The notes under the pieces were generated by a model. It did not search any database and was not told the origin of the DNA. It saw nothing but the letters and a program-made list of their open reading frames with translations. The translations under genes and the position numbers were made by a program. A DNA stretch of 33,818 bases, taken from positions 1 to 33,818 of the forward strand of contig JAADCV010000104.1 of the NCBI GenBank assembly GCA_013154235.1, written 5' to 3'. The stretch's first letter is position 1. The number at the start of each line of letters is the position of its first letter. Positions 1-7,301 of this stretch are shown here, piece by piece. Origin of the DNA: Thermoproteota archaeon (GTDB lineage Archaea > Thermoproteota > Thermoprotei_A > Sulfolobales > Ignisphaeraceae).

Positions 1-80
1 GGGGTGGGATTTGAACCCACGCAGGCCTACGCCATCGGGTCCTAAGCCCGACCCCTTTGACCTGGCTCGGGCACCCCCGC
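1..80 (-). tRNA. tRNA-Leu (anticodon UAG), 3' end cut by window edge
   Basis: Read on the minus strand, the gene begins GCGGGGG (acceptor 5' strand, ending at position 80), followed by a D-arm. The anticodon stem is TCGGG/CCCGA around the loop CTTAGGA, which gives anticodon UAG and decodes the leucine codon CUA. A long variable arm, as expected for tRNA-Leu, precedes the T-arm GTGGG-TTCAAAT-CCCAC. Only three of the seven 3' acceptor bases lie inside the window, so the last four and the discriminator are missing. No intron is seen. Confidence 0.93.
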
Positions 81-110
81 ACCTTCCAGAAAGGTGTCAA
101 TAGGTGTGGG

Positions 111-120
111 GGTGAAAAAG
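111..120 (-). terminator. T-run after glutamate dehydrogenase gene
   Basis: On the minus strand a run of five T (115-119) begins about ten bases after the stop codon of the glutamate dehydrogenase gene. Archaeal RNA polymerase commonly terminates at such oligo-T tracts without a hairpin. The run also lies between this gene and the tRNA-Leu gene, so it would keep the two transcripts apart. Inference from position only. Confidence 0.35.
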
Positions 121-129
121 TTTGATGGC

Positions 130-1425
130 TTAGAGCCAGCCTCTTACCTTCATGGCCTGGTATATCCTTTCGAGCGAGAGGACTAGGGCAGCGTCTCTCA
201 TCGTTATCTTGGGGTTCTGGCTCTTCATCTCCTCGAACTTCTTGTGTACTCTTAGGAAGTTGTTCCTCATTATCTTCTCTAGCTTTGCCCTTGTCTCCTC
301 CTCGTCCCAGAAGTACCACTGTAGGTTCTCTACCCACTCTAGGTAGCTCATCACTACTCCTCCAGCGTTTGCTAGGAAGTCTGGCACTACGATAGCACCG
401 CGCTCGTATAGCTTCTGCTCAGCCTCAGGAGTCGTCGGTCCGTTAGCTCCCTCGACTATGATCTTGGCCTTTATCTTGTCTACGTTCTCGAGGGTGATCT
501 GGTTCTCCATTGCGTCCGGTCCTAGGATGTCAGCGTCTACGTATAGTGCAGCCTTAGGATCTGAGATCTTCTCTCCCTTCGGGTAGTTGATGACCTTACC
601 GGTCTCCTTCTTGACCTTCATGGCGAGCTCGACGTCTATGCCCTCCGGGTCGTAGACGGTTCCGCTGGTGTCGCTTATGGCAACGATCTTAGCACCCATC
701 TTCTGTAGCCAGTAGGCGTGCCACTGCCCGGTGTTTCCGAAGCCCTGTATGGCTACTCTCTTACCCTCTATGCCTCCTAGGTACTTCTCGGCAGCCTCTC
801 TGCTCATGACTGCGCAGCCGAATCCAGTTGCATACTCTCTAACCGGGTTACCCCATAGTACCGGGGGCTTTGCTGTGAAGACTCCAGGTACGTTGTAGCC
901 CTTTAGCTTGCTGTACTCGTCGACCATCCAAGCCATGGTCTGCGGGTTGGTTCCGATGTCGGGAGCAGGTATATCCATGTGGTCCCCTATGACGTGGTAG
1001 AGGGCTCTTACGTAGCCTCTGCATAGCTGCTCTAGCTCTCTAGGCGAGAGCTTCTTGGGGTTTACTCTAACTGCTCCCTTGCCACCGCCATAGGGTATTC
1101 CAGCTAGCGAGTTCTTGAGGGTCATTAGCGTTGCTAGCGCAATGTCGTCCTCTAGCGTTACCTCGGGGTGGAACCTTATTCCGCCCTTGTAAGGCCCTAG
1201 AGCGCTGTTGTGCTGGACCCTGTATCCCTCGAAGATCTCTAGTCTGCCATCATCCATTCTGACGGGGATCTTTACGATCACTATCCTCTCCGGCTTGCTA
1301 AGCATCTTGTAGAGGTCCTCGGGGAAGCCTCCTAGCTCAACGCCCCTCTTGATGATCTTCAGAACGTTCTCGAGGAACTCCTTACCCATTGGGAGCACCC
1401 GTAGAGGGTTCTTCGCGATGTACAC
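130..1425 (-). CDS. gdhA: Glutamate dehydrogenase, NAD(P)-dependent
   Basis: Catalyses reversible oxidative deamination of glutamate to 2-oxoglutarate and ammonia in the cytoplasm, linking nitrogen and carbon metabolism. The 431-residue product has the usual family length. The substrate and catalytic motifs are intact: [11 protein letters not shown] (Lys80), the GGGKGAVR segment (Lys116), and PAPDIGT with Asp156. The Rossmann motif GFGNTG is at 228-233. Start: GTG at 1425 with a TATA-like GCTTATAC about 27-30 bases upstream, giving a nearly leaderless mRNA. An ATG at 1389 (residue 13) is an alternative. The gene stands alone on the minus strand, with the tRNA downstream and the radical SAM cluster upstream. 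Cofactor preference cannot be read with certainty. The product, 2-oxoglutarate, is the likely substrate of the oxidoreductase encoded at 5923-8713. Confidence 0.97.
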   Translation of the reverse strand: MYIAKNPLRVLPMGKEFLENVLKIIKRGVELGGFPEDLYKMLSKPERIVIVKIPVRMDDGRLEIFEGYRVQHNSALGPYKGGIRFHPEVTLEDDIALATLMTLKNSLAGIPYGGGKGAVRVNPKKLSPRELEQLCRGYVRALYHVIGDHMDIPAPDIGTNPQTMAWMVDEYSKLKGYNVPGVFTAKPPVLWGNPVREYATGFGCAVMSREAAEKYLGGIEGKRVAIQGFGNTGQWHAYWLQKMGAKIVAISDTSGTVYDPEGIDVELAMKVKKETGKVINYPKGEKISDPKAALYVDADILGPDAMENQITLENVDKIKAKIIVEGANGPTTPEAEQKLYERGAIVVPDFLANAGGVVMSYLEWVENLQWYFWDEEETRAKLEKIMRNNFLRVHKKFEEMKSQNPKITMRDAALVLSLERIYQAMKVRGWL

Positions 1426-1451
1426 AATTAAGCTTTTACACTAATGAGGTA

Positions 1452-1460
1452 GGTATAAGC
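1452..1460 (-). promoter_or_regulatory. TATA-like box of gdhA
   Basis: On the minus strand GCTTATACC lies about 27-30 bases before the GTG at 1425, so transcription would start within a few bases of that codon. This supports the GTG start and a leaderless mRNA. The box lies in the short gap before the 3' end of the neighbouring small gene. Confidence 0.5.
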
Positions 1461-1471
1461 AAAACCGCGCT

Positions 1472-1804
1472 CTACTTCAGGCTCGAAAGGAACTGGGAAA
1501 TATCCTCTAAGCTCTGTGTCGATCTCACGCTAACCAATACTATAAAGGGTTTTCCAGGTATAGGTGTGTTTGTACAGCGCACTTTACCGCCTTCGTCAAT
1601 GTAGGCGAAGCGGCATTTGTCGTGCGGAGCAGGTGCAGTTACGACAAACAGGTAGTTCTCGCCGCCACTTATTATTGTAAAGCATGTTTGATCAGTGCAC
1701 AGAATCGATGTATGTGGGTTTACTGTAGTTATTCTCGTGTGCATGAAATACACGAGGTCTTCAAAGCTCCCTAGGTTTATGATTGAGGCCTTCAAGTTTT
1801 GCAC
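1472..1804 (-). CDS. Small uncharacterised protein following the radical SAM gene
   Basis: A 110-residue protein that I do not recognise. It reads as a plausible soluble alpha/beta protein with hydrophobic strands (TSILCTD, YLFVVTAPAP, FIVLVSVRS), four cysteines and a C-terminal amphipathic helix. There is no signal peptide or membrane segment. The start is GTG at 1804, four bases after the stop of the upstream radical SAM gene (1809-3434), so the two are very probably co-transcribed and translationally coupled. This raises the chance that it is a real gene and a partner of the radical SAM protein. The function is unknown. Confidence 0.6.
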   Translation of the reverse strand: MQNLKASIINLGSFEDLVYFMHTRITTVNPHTSILCTDQTCFTIISGGENYLFVVTAPAPHDKCRFAYIDEGGKVRCTNTPIPGKPFIVLVSVRSTQSLEDISQFLSSLK

Positions 1805-1808
1805 CGAG

Positions 1809-3434
1809 TTATACTCTTGCGATCCTCTTAATAACCGAAACTATCCTGCCCTCAACAAGTCTATCACTTACAATGCGTTCGATAACTGCTTCGCATACCG
1901 CTCCAATAAGTCGAGGGGAACCGCGTAGTAGAGTTGTAGGACCGTGCCTAAGTGGGTAGGCTACGAGGTAGCCGCGCTTCTTGGGATACGTTGATGCTAT
2001 TACCACCCTAAGCCTTTTCCCAAGAAGGGTCCTCTTAGACTCTCTATTCAGTTTAGTTACCGCATTATAGAGTTCTCTAGCACCGCTACGCGCGACTGCA
2101 GGTGGAGGCCGGGGAAACCCTTCAAACGCTGTTCTCGGCAGCGGAGTAAAGCGGTATAGAACTATCTTCTCGATGCCTAGCTTGCGCACCCTAGCGACGA
2201 ATTCCAAACTTCTCCGAAGATCATAATCTGTCTCGCTCGGAAGACCGTGTATCAAGTATATGTAGGGGCGCAATCCTGCTCGCTTCAGAAGCTCTATAGC
2301 CTTTATGCACTCCTCTACCCGACTAGGCCTTCCAATTCTCTCAAGTAGAGCATCGCTTCCGCTTTCGACCCCTATAAATACCGGTGTTCCACGTAGATAC
2401 CTTCCGAGGACCTCGGCAACGTATTCGTTTACTAAGCACGGCTTGACATTCTCTATAAGTATCGCTGCTGTTCCTTCGGTAACCTGGGGAAGCGTGGTAA
2501 CCTTGCGCAGCAGCTCCTCGATAGCGTCTATGTTAGGCGGAGGATCTCTAGGATCCGTCAGAGGCTGTGGATGGACAAGAAGGTCTCTGCCATAGTCTAG
2601 GAAATCAGGTGCGCTTAGGACAACGCGCGTCACTCCAAGATTCAAAAGGCTTCGAACTTCGTTCACTACTGAGTCCACGCTCCTGGATCTCGGAGGCCCG
2701 TGAACTAGAGGTACGCTGCAGTACCCGCAGCCTGGAGGAATGTTTACCGGACACTTCATTCGTTGTTCGAGACTTCCAGATCGGCAGAGGTTGCACCCTA
2801 AGCATCTTCGTCCATCGTGCGCGAATCTAGGTCTATAGAAGTTGCTGCACCCTCGAACAATTTCAACGTAGACCCTGCAAGCCCACCAGAAGTCGTATCT
2901 CTTAACGCCGTCGATGTCAGGGGTGTAACGCTCAATTACATCTCGTGGTGCCCAGCGCGAGATCTCGCCTTTTCCACCCCTAAGCTTCGTAGTGATGCCC
3001 TTGATGCTGCATACGTTAGGGTCTCTAGCTGCCTCTGATAGAGAGCCGTAGCGCTGCGCAATCTCCTCAAGAGGTAGCTCACACTCGCCAACTATTGCTA
3101 TATCGAAGTCAAGGGCTTGCAGGAGCGAGGGACTTAGCGTTAGGGGGCCGCCTAGAACTATGGGTTTGCTGGGCTGTAGCTTGCGCCATAGCTTAACTAG
3201 AGTGTTTACAGCTACATAGTCAGTTATCATCGCAGATATCGCTAGGATGTCGTACTCCTCTAGGCACCTAGGATGCCTAACCACGTACTCGAAGGAGTAT
3301 AGCTGCGCTTCGAACCCTAGGTGCCTAAGGAAACCAACGACGTGTCGGGGACCAGCGCCAATAACGTCTAGCGTTGAGTATCGCCGTCCCTCGCGCCTAG
3401 CGTTGACATCTATAACAGCTATCCTCTCGGTCAA
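1809..3434 (-). CDS. B12-binding-type radical SAM protein with C-terminal TRAM-like domain
   Basis: 541 residues. Residues 1-130 resemble the B12-binding/Rossmann domain found before many radical SAM domains (LGGPLTLSPSLL, IVGECELPL), but no DxHxxG cobalamin-ligating motif is visible. The radical SAM core follows. Its expected cluster motif is unusual: Cys228-x7-Cys236-x2-Cys239 (CPVNIPPGCGYC), preceded by RGC at 196 and a CxxCxxC at 211-217, so seven cysteines fall within 44 residues. GVESGSD and the LIHGLPSETDYD segment match later core strands of the B12-type family. The final 70 residues resemble a TRAM RNA-binding domain, as in methylthiotransferases. The start is TTG at 3434. The substrate is unknown; an RNA or tRNA modification role is an inference from the TRAM-like tail. 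Confidence 0.85.
   Translation of the reverse strand: MTERIAVIDVNARREGRRYSTLDVIGAGPRHVVGFLRHLGFEAQLYSFEYVVRHPRCLEEYDILAISAMITDYVAVNTLVKLWRKLQPSKPIVLGGPLTLSPSLLQALDFDIAIVGECELPLEEIAQRYGSLSEAARDPNVCSIKGITTKLRGGKGEISRWAPRDVIERYTPDIDGVKRYDFWWACRVYVEIVRGCSNFYRPRFAHDGRRCLGCNLCRSGSLEQRMKCPVNIPPGCGYCSVPLVHGPPRSRSVDSVVNEVRSLLNLGVTRVVLSAPDFLDYGRDLLVHPQPLTDPRDPPPNIDAIEELLRKVTTLPQVTEGTAAILIENVKPCLVNEYVAEVLGRYLRGTPVFIGVESGSDALLERIGRPSRVEECIKAIELLKRAGLRPYIYLIHGLPSETDYDLRRSLEFVARVRKLGIEKIVLYRFTPLPRTAFEGFPRPPPAVARSGARELYNAVTKLNRESKRTLLGKRLRVVIASTYPKKRGYLVAYPLRHGPTTLLRGSPRLIGAVCEAVIERIVSDRLVEGRIVSVIKRIARV
3261..3327. repeat. 12-bp perfect inverted repeat inside the radical SAM gene
   Basis: TAGGCACCTAGG at 3261-3272 is the exact reverse complement of CCTAGGTGCCTA at 3316-3327. 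The 43-base spacer contains a smaller TACTC/GAGTA hairpin. It lies in the coding region of the N-terminal domain. It could fold in the mRNA, or be a chance product of repeated codons. Confidence 0.5.
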
Positions 3435-3531
3435 GCGATAGCTACCCTAGGCACTCGAGTCTTTCGCACGAAGTGATAGGCTATTCAGACTTAAGAACCC
3501 ATCCAGACTATTCGAGGCGTAGGTGGTTTGA

Positions 3532-3891
3532 ATGGCTGCGCTAGCTAGGATAAGGATGCTTCAAAAGGTGCTCCGACAGAAGTACGGGATTATGGGGGAG
3601 GTTGCTGCTAAATACTTAGAGTCAGGGGCCCGGGTGCGAATAGGTCACCCAACTAGGCATGGCGAGGTACACATCCTCGTGTACAAGGATGGTGCACGGT
3701 ATGCTATAGAGGTATTTAGTGAGCCTAGAACCGTGCCTCGAGAGGTTGTAGAGAACCTTCTGCGTAAAGCGAAGCTGCTGAATGCCAAGCCCATACTCGT
3801 ACTCTACGGTGATGGGCCTAAGCTAAGCGAAGACGTTTACCAGTTCTGTCGGGATCAAGGGGTTAAGATTAGAAGAATGAAGGCTCGGTGA
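3532..3891 (+). CDS. Small uncharacterised protein, possible degenerate restriction-endonuclease-like fold
   Basis: 119 residues, not recognised with certainty. An N-terminal helix (RIRMLQKVLRQKYG) leads into GEVHILVYKDGARYAIEVFS, which has the strand-turn-strand layout of PD-(D/E)XK nucleases. However, the position where the motif wants Asp reads His, and the ExK lysine reads Phe (EVF), so it is probably not a nuclease. A Rossmann-like second half follows (KPILVLYGDG, GVKIRRMKAR). ATG at 3532 has a GGTGG ribosome site seven bases upstream. It is divergent from the radical SAM gene with a 97-base gap and has no operon partner. The fold assignment is an inference. Confidence 0.75.
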   Translation: MAALARIRMLQKVLRQKYGIMGEVAAKYLESGARVRIGHPTRHGEVHILVYKDGARYAIEVFSEPRTVPREVVENLLRKAKLLNAKPILVLYGDGPKLSEDVYQFCRDQGVKIRRMKAR

Positions 3892-3930
3892 TCGAGGGCC
3901 TCATCACCGCTCATTAAAACCCCGCTTTCC

Positions 3931-4290
3931 TCATCGCCCCATACCTACGATTCTCGCGAGAGACTCGCAGAAGAAATAGCGTTTCGGTACACGCCCATTA
4001 ATCACCTCGACTCCCTCTAGCCGTAGCAGCTTCTCCTTTACCTTGGGTCCACCTCTGCTGTAGCCGCCTAGCGCTCCGCTCTTCATAACTACGCGATGGC
4101 ATGGAATGATTATAGGGATCTGATTTCTTCGCAGTGCTTGTGCTACACGGCGGGGGTGTACCCCTAGCAGCTTAGCTATGGTGCTGTACGACACCACGCG
4201 CCCGGGAGGGACGATCATTACTAACGCGTATACTGCAGCATCTATGGGATCTATCGCGTGCATGTAGCTACGTAGATCAGCTAGCTCCAT
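3931..4290 (-). CDS. ogt: Methylated-DNA--protein-cysteine methyltransferase (O6-alkylguanine alkyltransferase)
   Basis: A suicide DNA-repair protein that moves an alkyl group from O6-alkylguanine to its own cysteine. The active-site motif IPCHRVV is present with Cys64. The helix-turn-helix (YSTIAKLLGVHPRRVAQALRRNQ) and the GGYSRGG turn match the catalytic domain. At 119 residues it lacks most of the poorly conserved N-terminal domain and is shorter than the usual 150-180. The Cys (not Trp) in the PCHR motif distinguishes it from alkyltransferase-like proteins. ATG at 4290 lies about 27 bases from a TATA-like box, which predicts a leaderless mRNA. The gene is divergent from 4345. Confidence 0.93.
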   Translation of the reverse strand: MELADLRSYMHAIDPIDAAVYALVMIVPPGRVVSYSTIAKLLGVHPRRVAQALRRNQIPIIIPCHRVVMKSGALGGYSRGGPKVKEKLLRLEGVEVINGRVPKRYFFCESLARIVGMGR

Positions 4291-4312
4291 CGGTGATACC
4301 TAAGCCTCCGTG

Positions 4313-4322
4313 CCTTAAAACC
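4313..4322. promoter_or_regulatory. Shared, possibly bidirectional TATA-like box
   Basis: CCTTAAAACC on the plus strand reads GGTTTTAAGG on the minus. Its centre is about 27 bases from the ATG of the alkyltransferase gene (4290, minus) and about 27 bases from the TTG at 4345 (plus). A single near-symmetric box could therefore serve both divergent genes. Position-based inference. Confidence 0.45.
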
Positions 4323-4344
4323 ATTTGTCGCTAAAGTAAGGTGA

Positions 4345-4716
4345 TTGGGCTTAGTTATGGCGACCCCTCTCCCTCAACTCGTGCTACTCTATGTTGTCGG
4401 TAGATTAGGCAGGGCGTCTATAGTAGACGTAGCTACAGTAATGTACTACCTCAAGAGGGAGGGAGTAGCCACGGGCTACAACTTTGTAAAGCTTAGCGGC
4501 GTAGCTATATCTAAGGACATTCAGCTAGATCTCAATCTCTTGAAGGTGCTGGGACTTATTAGAGAGGAAGACGGCGGCGTATACTCTGTAACCGAGAAAG
4601 GTAAGGTAGTTATTCAGAAGATGGTGCGAGACCCATCGTACCGTAGCTTGATAAAGACTGTAGAGCATGTGTTATCGAACGTAGGCCGGGCAAAGAAGGT
4701 TCAAGGACAGTCGTAG
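4345..4716 (+). CDS. Small winged-helix-like protein of unknown role
   Basis: Up to 123 residues. The layout is that of a winged helix: helix 1 (PLPQLVLLYVVGRLG), helix 2 (SIVDVATVMYYLKREG), a longer helix with DIQLDLNLLKVLGLI, then a beta wing (GGVYSVTEKGKVVIQKM). This is typical of small archaeal DNA-binding regulators, but I cannot place it in a named family. TTG at 4345 would be leaderless from the shared TATA-like box. ATG at 4357 (residue 5) has AAGGTGA about 12 bases before it. The 3' end overlaps the convergent acylphosphatase gene by 16 bases. A regulator role is an inference from fold. Confidence 0.75.
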   Translation: MGLVMATPLPQLVLLYVVGRLGRASIVDVATVMYYLKREGVATGYNFVKLSGVAISKDIQLDLNLLKVLGLIREEDGGVYSVTEKGKVVIQKMVRDPSYRSLIKTVEHVLSNVGRAKKVQGQS

Positions 4717-4994
4717 TCTATGTAGAACCTCGGCAGGTCTCCGCGATACTCTTCGTACACGATATCTATGTTCTCAACAATTGCTGCTGGAGGACCGCGC
4801 GAGGCTGCATCAATGAGCTTTTGAAGCGCTTGCTCATCACCCTCAGCCACTATCAACACAGAACCATCCAGCTGGTTCTTCACGAAGCCCCTTAGCCCTA
4901 GAGACCTAGCTATGTTTAGTATGAATGCTCGAAAACCCACTCCCTGAACCAAGCCTCTAACCACTATCCTTACCCTTCTCAACAAGCTCCTCAA
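4701..4994 (-). CDS. acyP: Acylphosphatase
   Basis: Hydrolyses acyl phosphates such as carbamoyl phosphate or 1,3-bisphosphoglycerate. The family signature VRGLVQGVGFR is present with catalytic Arg22, and GFVKNQLDGSV supplies catalytic Asn40. The 97-residue length is typical. The start is TTG at 4994, inside the last 38 bases of the upstream Mrp gene, so translation is probably coupled. No ATG or GTG start would retain the first strand, since the first GTG lies inside it. The 3' end overlaps the plus-strand winged-helix-like gene by 16 bases. Confidence 0.95.
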   Translation of the reverse strand: MRSLLRRVRIVVRGLVQGVGFRAFILNIARSLGLRGFVKNQLDGSVLIVAEGDEQALQKLIDAASRGPPAAIVENIDIVYEEYRGDLPRFYIDYDCP

Positions 4995-5787
4995 CCCTAC
5001 GCGCTATCTCGCGCAGCCTCTTTGAAGCTTCGTTATCACTACTAAGGTACTGCGCTAGCTCGCCTCGCTCAACAGCTTTAGCTAGCTGAGGATCTAGAGG
5101 TACCTCTCCAAGAACCTCTGCTCCCTCTATAGGCTCGATAGATCCGAAGATCTCTATCCTAGCTCCGCACCTTGGGCACCTAGCGTAGGCCATGTTCATC
5201 ACGACCCCTAGTAGCGGGATCCCGAGCATGTCAGCGAACCTCTTGGCTTTCTCAACAATGTGTTTAACCATGGCTCCAGGTGTAGAGACCAAGATTACTC
5301 CTGTGAGTTTGCTGCGCAGTACCTGAGCTATTGTAAGCGCTTCGTCTCCTGTCCCCGGAGGAAGGTCTACCACGAGGTAGTCGCGCTCGCCCCAAAGCGT
5401 TGATGCAACCAGCTGGATCAAGGTCTTCGTCTTGAGCGGGCCGCGCCACACTATCGGGGCGGAGCGATCCTCGAGAAGAAGCTCTAGCGAGACCACCGCG
5501 ATTCCATCAACTTCGACCGGCACTAGCTTCCCATCTACGGTTGTTCCGAGGAACCTGTCCTCTATGCCTAGGATCCACGGTATGCTAGGTCCGTGAACAT
5601 CTGCATCGAGTAGCGCAACCCTTCGTCCATCTCTGCTTAGGGCGATAGATAGAGATGCCGAGATTAGGGACTTGCCAACGCCTCCTTTACCACTTAACAC
5701 CGCAATGACGTGCTTCACAGACTTAAGTGAACGATTGACCTCTTCAATCAGCTGGTTAAATGTGGACAAATGTCCACGCTCTCCCAT
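4957..5787 (-). CDS. Mrp/NBP35-type P-loop ATPase, Fe-S cluster carrier
   Basis: A soluble ParA/MinD-superfamily ATPase thought to carry and hand over 4Fe-4S clusters to apoproteins. The deviant Walker A motif GKGGVGKS is at 33-40. DADVHGPSIP at 61-70 and VDLPPGTGDEA around 140-150 are family signatures. The cluster-bridging motif CPRC (Cys204, Cys207) is present. The 276-residue length is normal for archaeal ApbC/Nbp35 proteins. The start is ATG at 5787. It forms a minus-strand pair with acylphosphatase and is divergent from the Fe-S-rich oxidoreductase operon at 5923, a fitting client. That link is an inference. Confidence 0.95.
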   Translation of the reverse strand: MGERGHLSTFNQLIEEVNRSLKSVKHVIAVLSGKGGVGKSLISASLSIALSRDGRRVALLDADVHGPSIPWILGIEDRFLGTTVDGKLVPVEVDGIAVVSLELLLEDRSAPIVWRGPLKTKTLIQLVASTLWGERDYLVVDLPPGTGDEALTIAQVLRSKLTGVILVSTPGAMVKHIVEKAKRFADMLGIPLLGVVMNMAYARCPRCGARIEIFGSIEPIEGAEVLGEVPLDPQLAKAVERGELAQYLSSDNEASKRLREIARRVEELVEKGKDSG

Positions 5788-5879
5788 ACTCTACCCCAGC
5801 TGCTCAGCGAGAGCCTGCTACAAATCTCTAGGGGTTCTGAGGTTCTGCAATTAAACTTTCGTCCAGGAGGTATTGGGTA

Positions 5880-5917
5880 GTTTATTAGTGGCTATCACGC
5901 CTCATTAGATAGGTGAT
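5880..5917 (+). promoter_or_regulatory. Promoter and ribosome site of the 2-oxoacid oxidoreductase operon
   Basis: A TATA-like GTTTATTAG (5880-5888) predicts transcription start near 5911. AGGTGATGA (5911-5919) is the best ribosome-binding match in this leader. GGTGA ends six bases before an ATA codon at 5923 and more than 20 bases before the first GTG (5938) in the ferredoxin-subunit frame, so it bears on which codon starts the protein. Confidence 0.45.
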
Positions 5918-5937
5918 GACGTATAGCAAAGGGAATC

Positions 5938-6132
5938 GTGCACATAGAGAAATGGCTTTGCAAGGGGTGTGGTCTCTGCATAATGGTCTGCCCTCGCAAA
6001 GCCCTCGAGTTCTCTGACGAAGTTAATGAGTATGGATGGAGATTGCCTAGGCAGGTAGGGGACTGCATAGCTTGCCGTATGTGTGAAAGGATGTGTCCAG
6101 ATATGGCTATATGGATTGAGGTGAAGGAATGA
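5938..6132 (+). CDS. korD: 2-oxoacid:ferredoxin oxidoreductase, delta (2x4Fe-4S ferredoxin) subunit
   Basis: Carries electrons from the catalytic subunits to soluble ferredoxin. Two cluster motifs are clear: CKGCGLCIMVCP and CIACRMCERMCP, each CxxCxxCxxxCP. The first acceptable start is GTG at 5938, giving 64 residues. Reading back in frame adds I/M-A-K-G-I, so a start at the ATA codon at 5923 would give an N-terminus beginning MAKGIVHIEKWLCKGCG, which looks like ordinary archaeal ferredoxin subunits, and the GGTGA ribosome site is placed for ATA rather than GTG. A TGA stop at 5917-5919 closes the frame upstream. The gene ends in an ATGA overlap with the alpha subunit gene. Confidence 0.92.
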   Translation: MHIEKWLCKGCGLCIMVCPRKALEFSDEVNEYGWRLPRQVGDCIACRMCERMCPDMAIWIEVKE

Positions 6133-7301
6133 TGGGGACCAAGCTCATAGAGCCAGGTAAACACTTTCTCACGGGAAATGTTGCTGTAGCTGAGGCAGCA
6201 CTGCTCGCTGGATGCAGGTTTTACGCTGGCTACCCAATAACTCCGAGCAGCGATCTAATGCATCACATCGCTGCCAGAATGGTTGAGGTAGGAGGAGTGT
6301 TTATACAAGCTGAGGATGAGATAGCAGCGATAAACATGATTCTAGGTGCCTCAGCCGCTGGGCTTAAGGCGATGACTGCGACCAGCGGACCCGGATTCTC
6401 ACTTATGGAAGAGGGACTCGACCTCGGATTCATGCTAGAGCTTCCCGCAGTAATAGTCAACGTGCAGAGGGTTGGTCCATCTACAGGAATCCCGACACTG
6501 GGATCCCAAGGCGATGTGATGCAAGCTATTTGGGGAAGCCACGGCGATAGAGCTAGCGTAGTCTACGCACCCTCTAACCCTCAAGAGTGCTTCAGCTTCA
6601 CCATAGAGGCATTCAACGCAGCTGAAACTCTTAGGATGCCAGTCTTCATACTTAGCGATGAATTCGTGGCTCACAGCTATGGTAAGGTGGTGGTTCCAGA
6701 TCACAGCGAGATTAGAATTGTGGAAAGACGTAGGCTTGATGAGAGTAGCATTGGTAAGGCGCTTCCATTCAAGGTTGATGACACTGTTCCTCCATTTGCG
6801 GAACCGGGTAAGGGTTTCAGATTCCACTACACGGGGCTCATGCACGATGATCGAGGTTACCCCGTAATAGACAAGGAGGTTACGAGAAAGCTCCTCTCTA
6901 GGCTAATGAGAAAGATTGAGAAGCATCGCAATGCGCTAGTGCAGTACACGGTTCTCGACGAAGACTTTGCTGGAAGCACGATGGTTGTAGTCTACGGCAG
7001 CATATACAGCATTGCTAGAACTGCGTATAGAAGGGACAGAGAGTTTAGACGTAGAGTTGCGGTATTCAGGCCTCATGTACTATGGCCTATGCCAGACAGA
7101 GAGCTTAGATCGCTCGTCAAGGAGCTAGGGATAGATAAGGTAATCGTTGTAGAGATGAATATGGGTCAATACATGTACATGGTTAGAAGCGCGCTGCTGG
7201 ATCTAGGCGTTAGGGTAGAGCAGCTGAACCTAACCCCAGGTTTCTACCCGTCTCCAAACGAGTTAAAGGAGATGGTCTCGAAGGTGATGGAGCGTGGCTA
7301 G
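6129..7301 (+). CDS. korA: 2-oxoacid:ferredoxin oxidoreductase, alpha subunit (probably 2-oxoglutarate)
   Basis: The pyrimidine-domain subunit of a thiamine-diphosphate enzyme that oxidatively decarboxylates a 2-oxoacid to an acyl-CoA, passing electrons to ferredoxin. The family motif GYPITPSS lies at 34-41, and TSGPGFSLMEEGLDLG and VQRVGPSTGIPT follow as in KorA-type subunits. The 390-residue length is normal for the separate alpha subunit. ATG at 6129 overlaps the ferredoxin-subunit stop. The SS (rather than QT or QS) after YPITP favours 2-oxoglutarate over pyruvate as substrate, but this needs phylogeny. Operon order: delta, alpha, beta, gamma. Confidence 0.93.
   Translation: MMGTKLIEPGKHFLTGNVAVAEAALLAGCRFYAGYPITPSSDLMHHIAARMVEVGGVFIQAEDEIAAINMILGASAAGLKAMTATSGPGFSLMEEGLDLGFMLELPAVIVNVQRVGPSTGIPTLGSQGDVMQAIWGSHGDRASVVYAPSNPQECFSFTIEAFNAAETLRMPVFILSDEFVAHSYGKVVVPDHSEIRIVERRRLDESSIGKALPFKVDDTVPPFAEPGKGFRFHYTGLMHDDRGYPVIDKEVTRKLLSRLMRKIEKHRNALVQYTVLDEDFAGSTMVVVYGSIYSIARTAYRRDREFRRRVAVFRPHVLWPMPDRELRSLVKELGIDKVIVVEMNMGQYMYMVRSALLDLGVRVEQLNLTPGFYPSPNELKEMVSKVMERG

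Noticed and set aside
1389-1928. Plus-strand open frames opposite gdhA and the radical SAM gene
   Set aside because: They are shadows of well-supported minus-strand genes and have no family resemblance. The same applies to the many other short antisense frames in the window.
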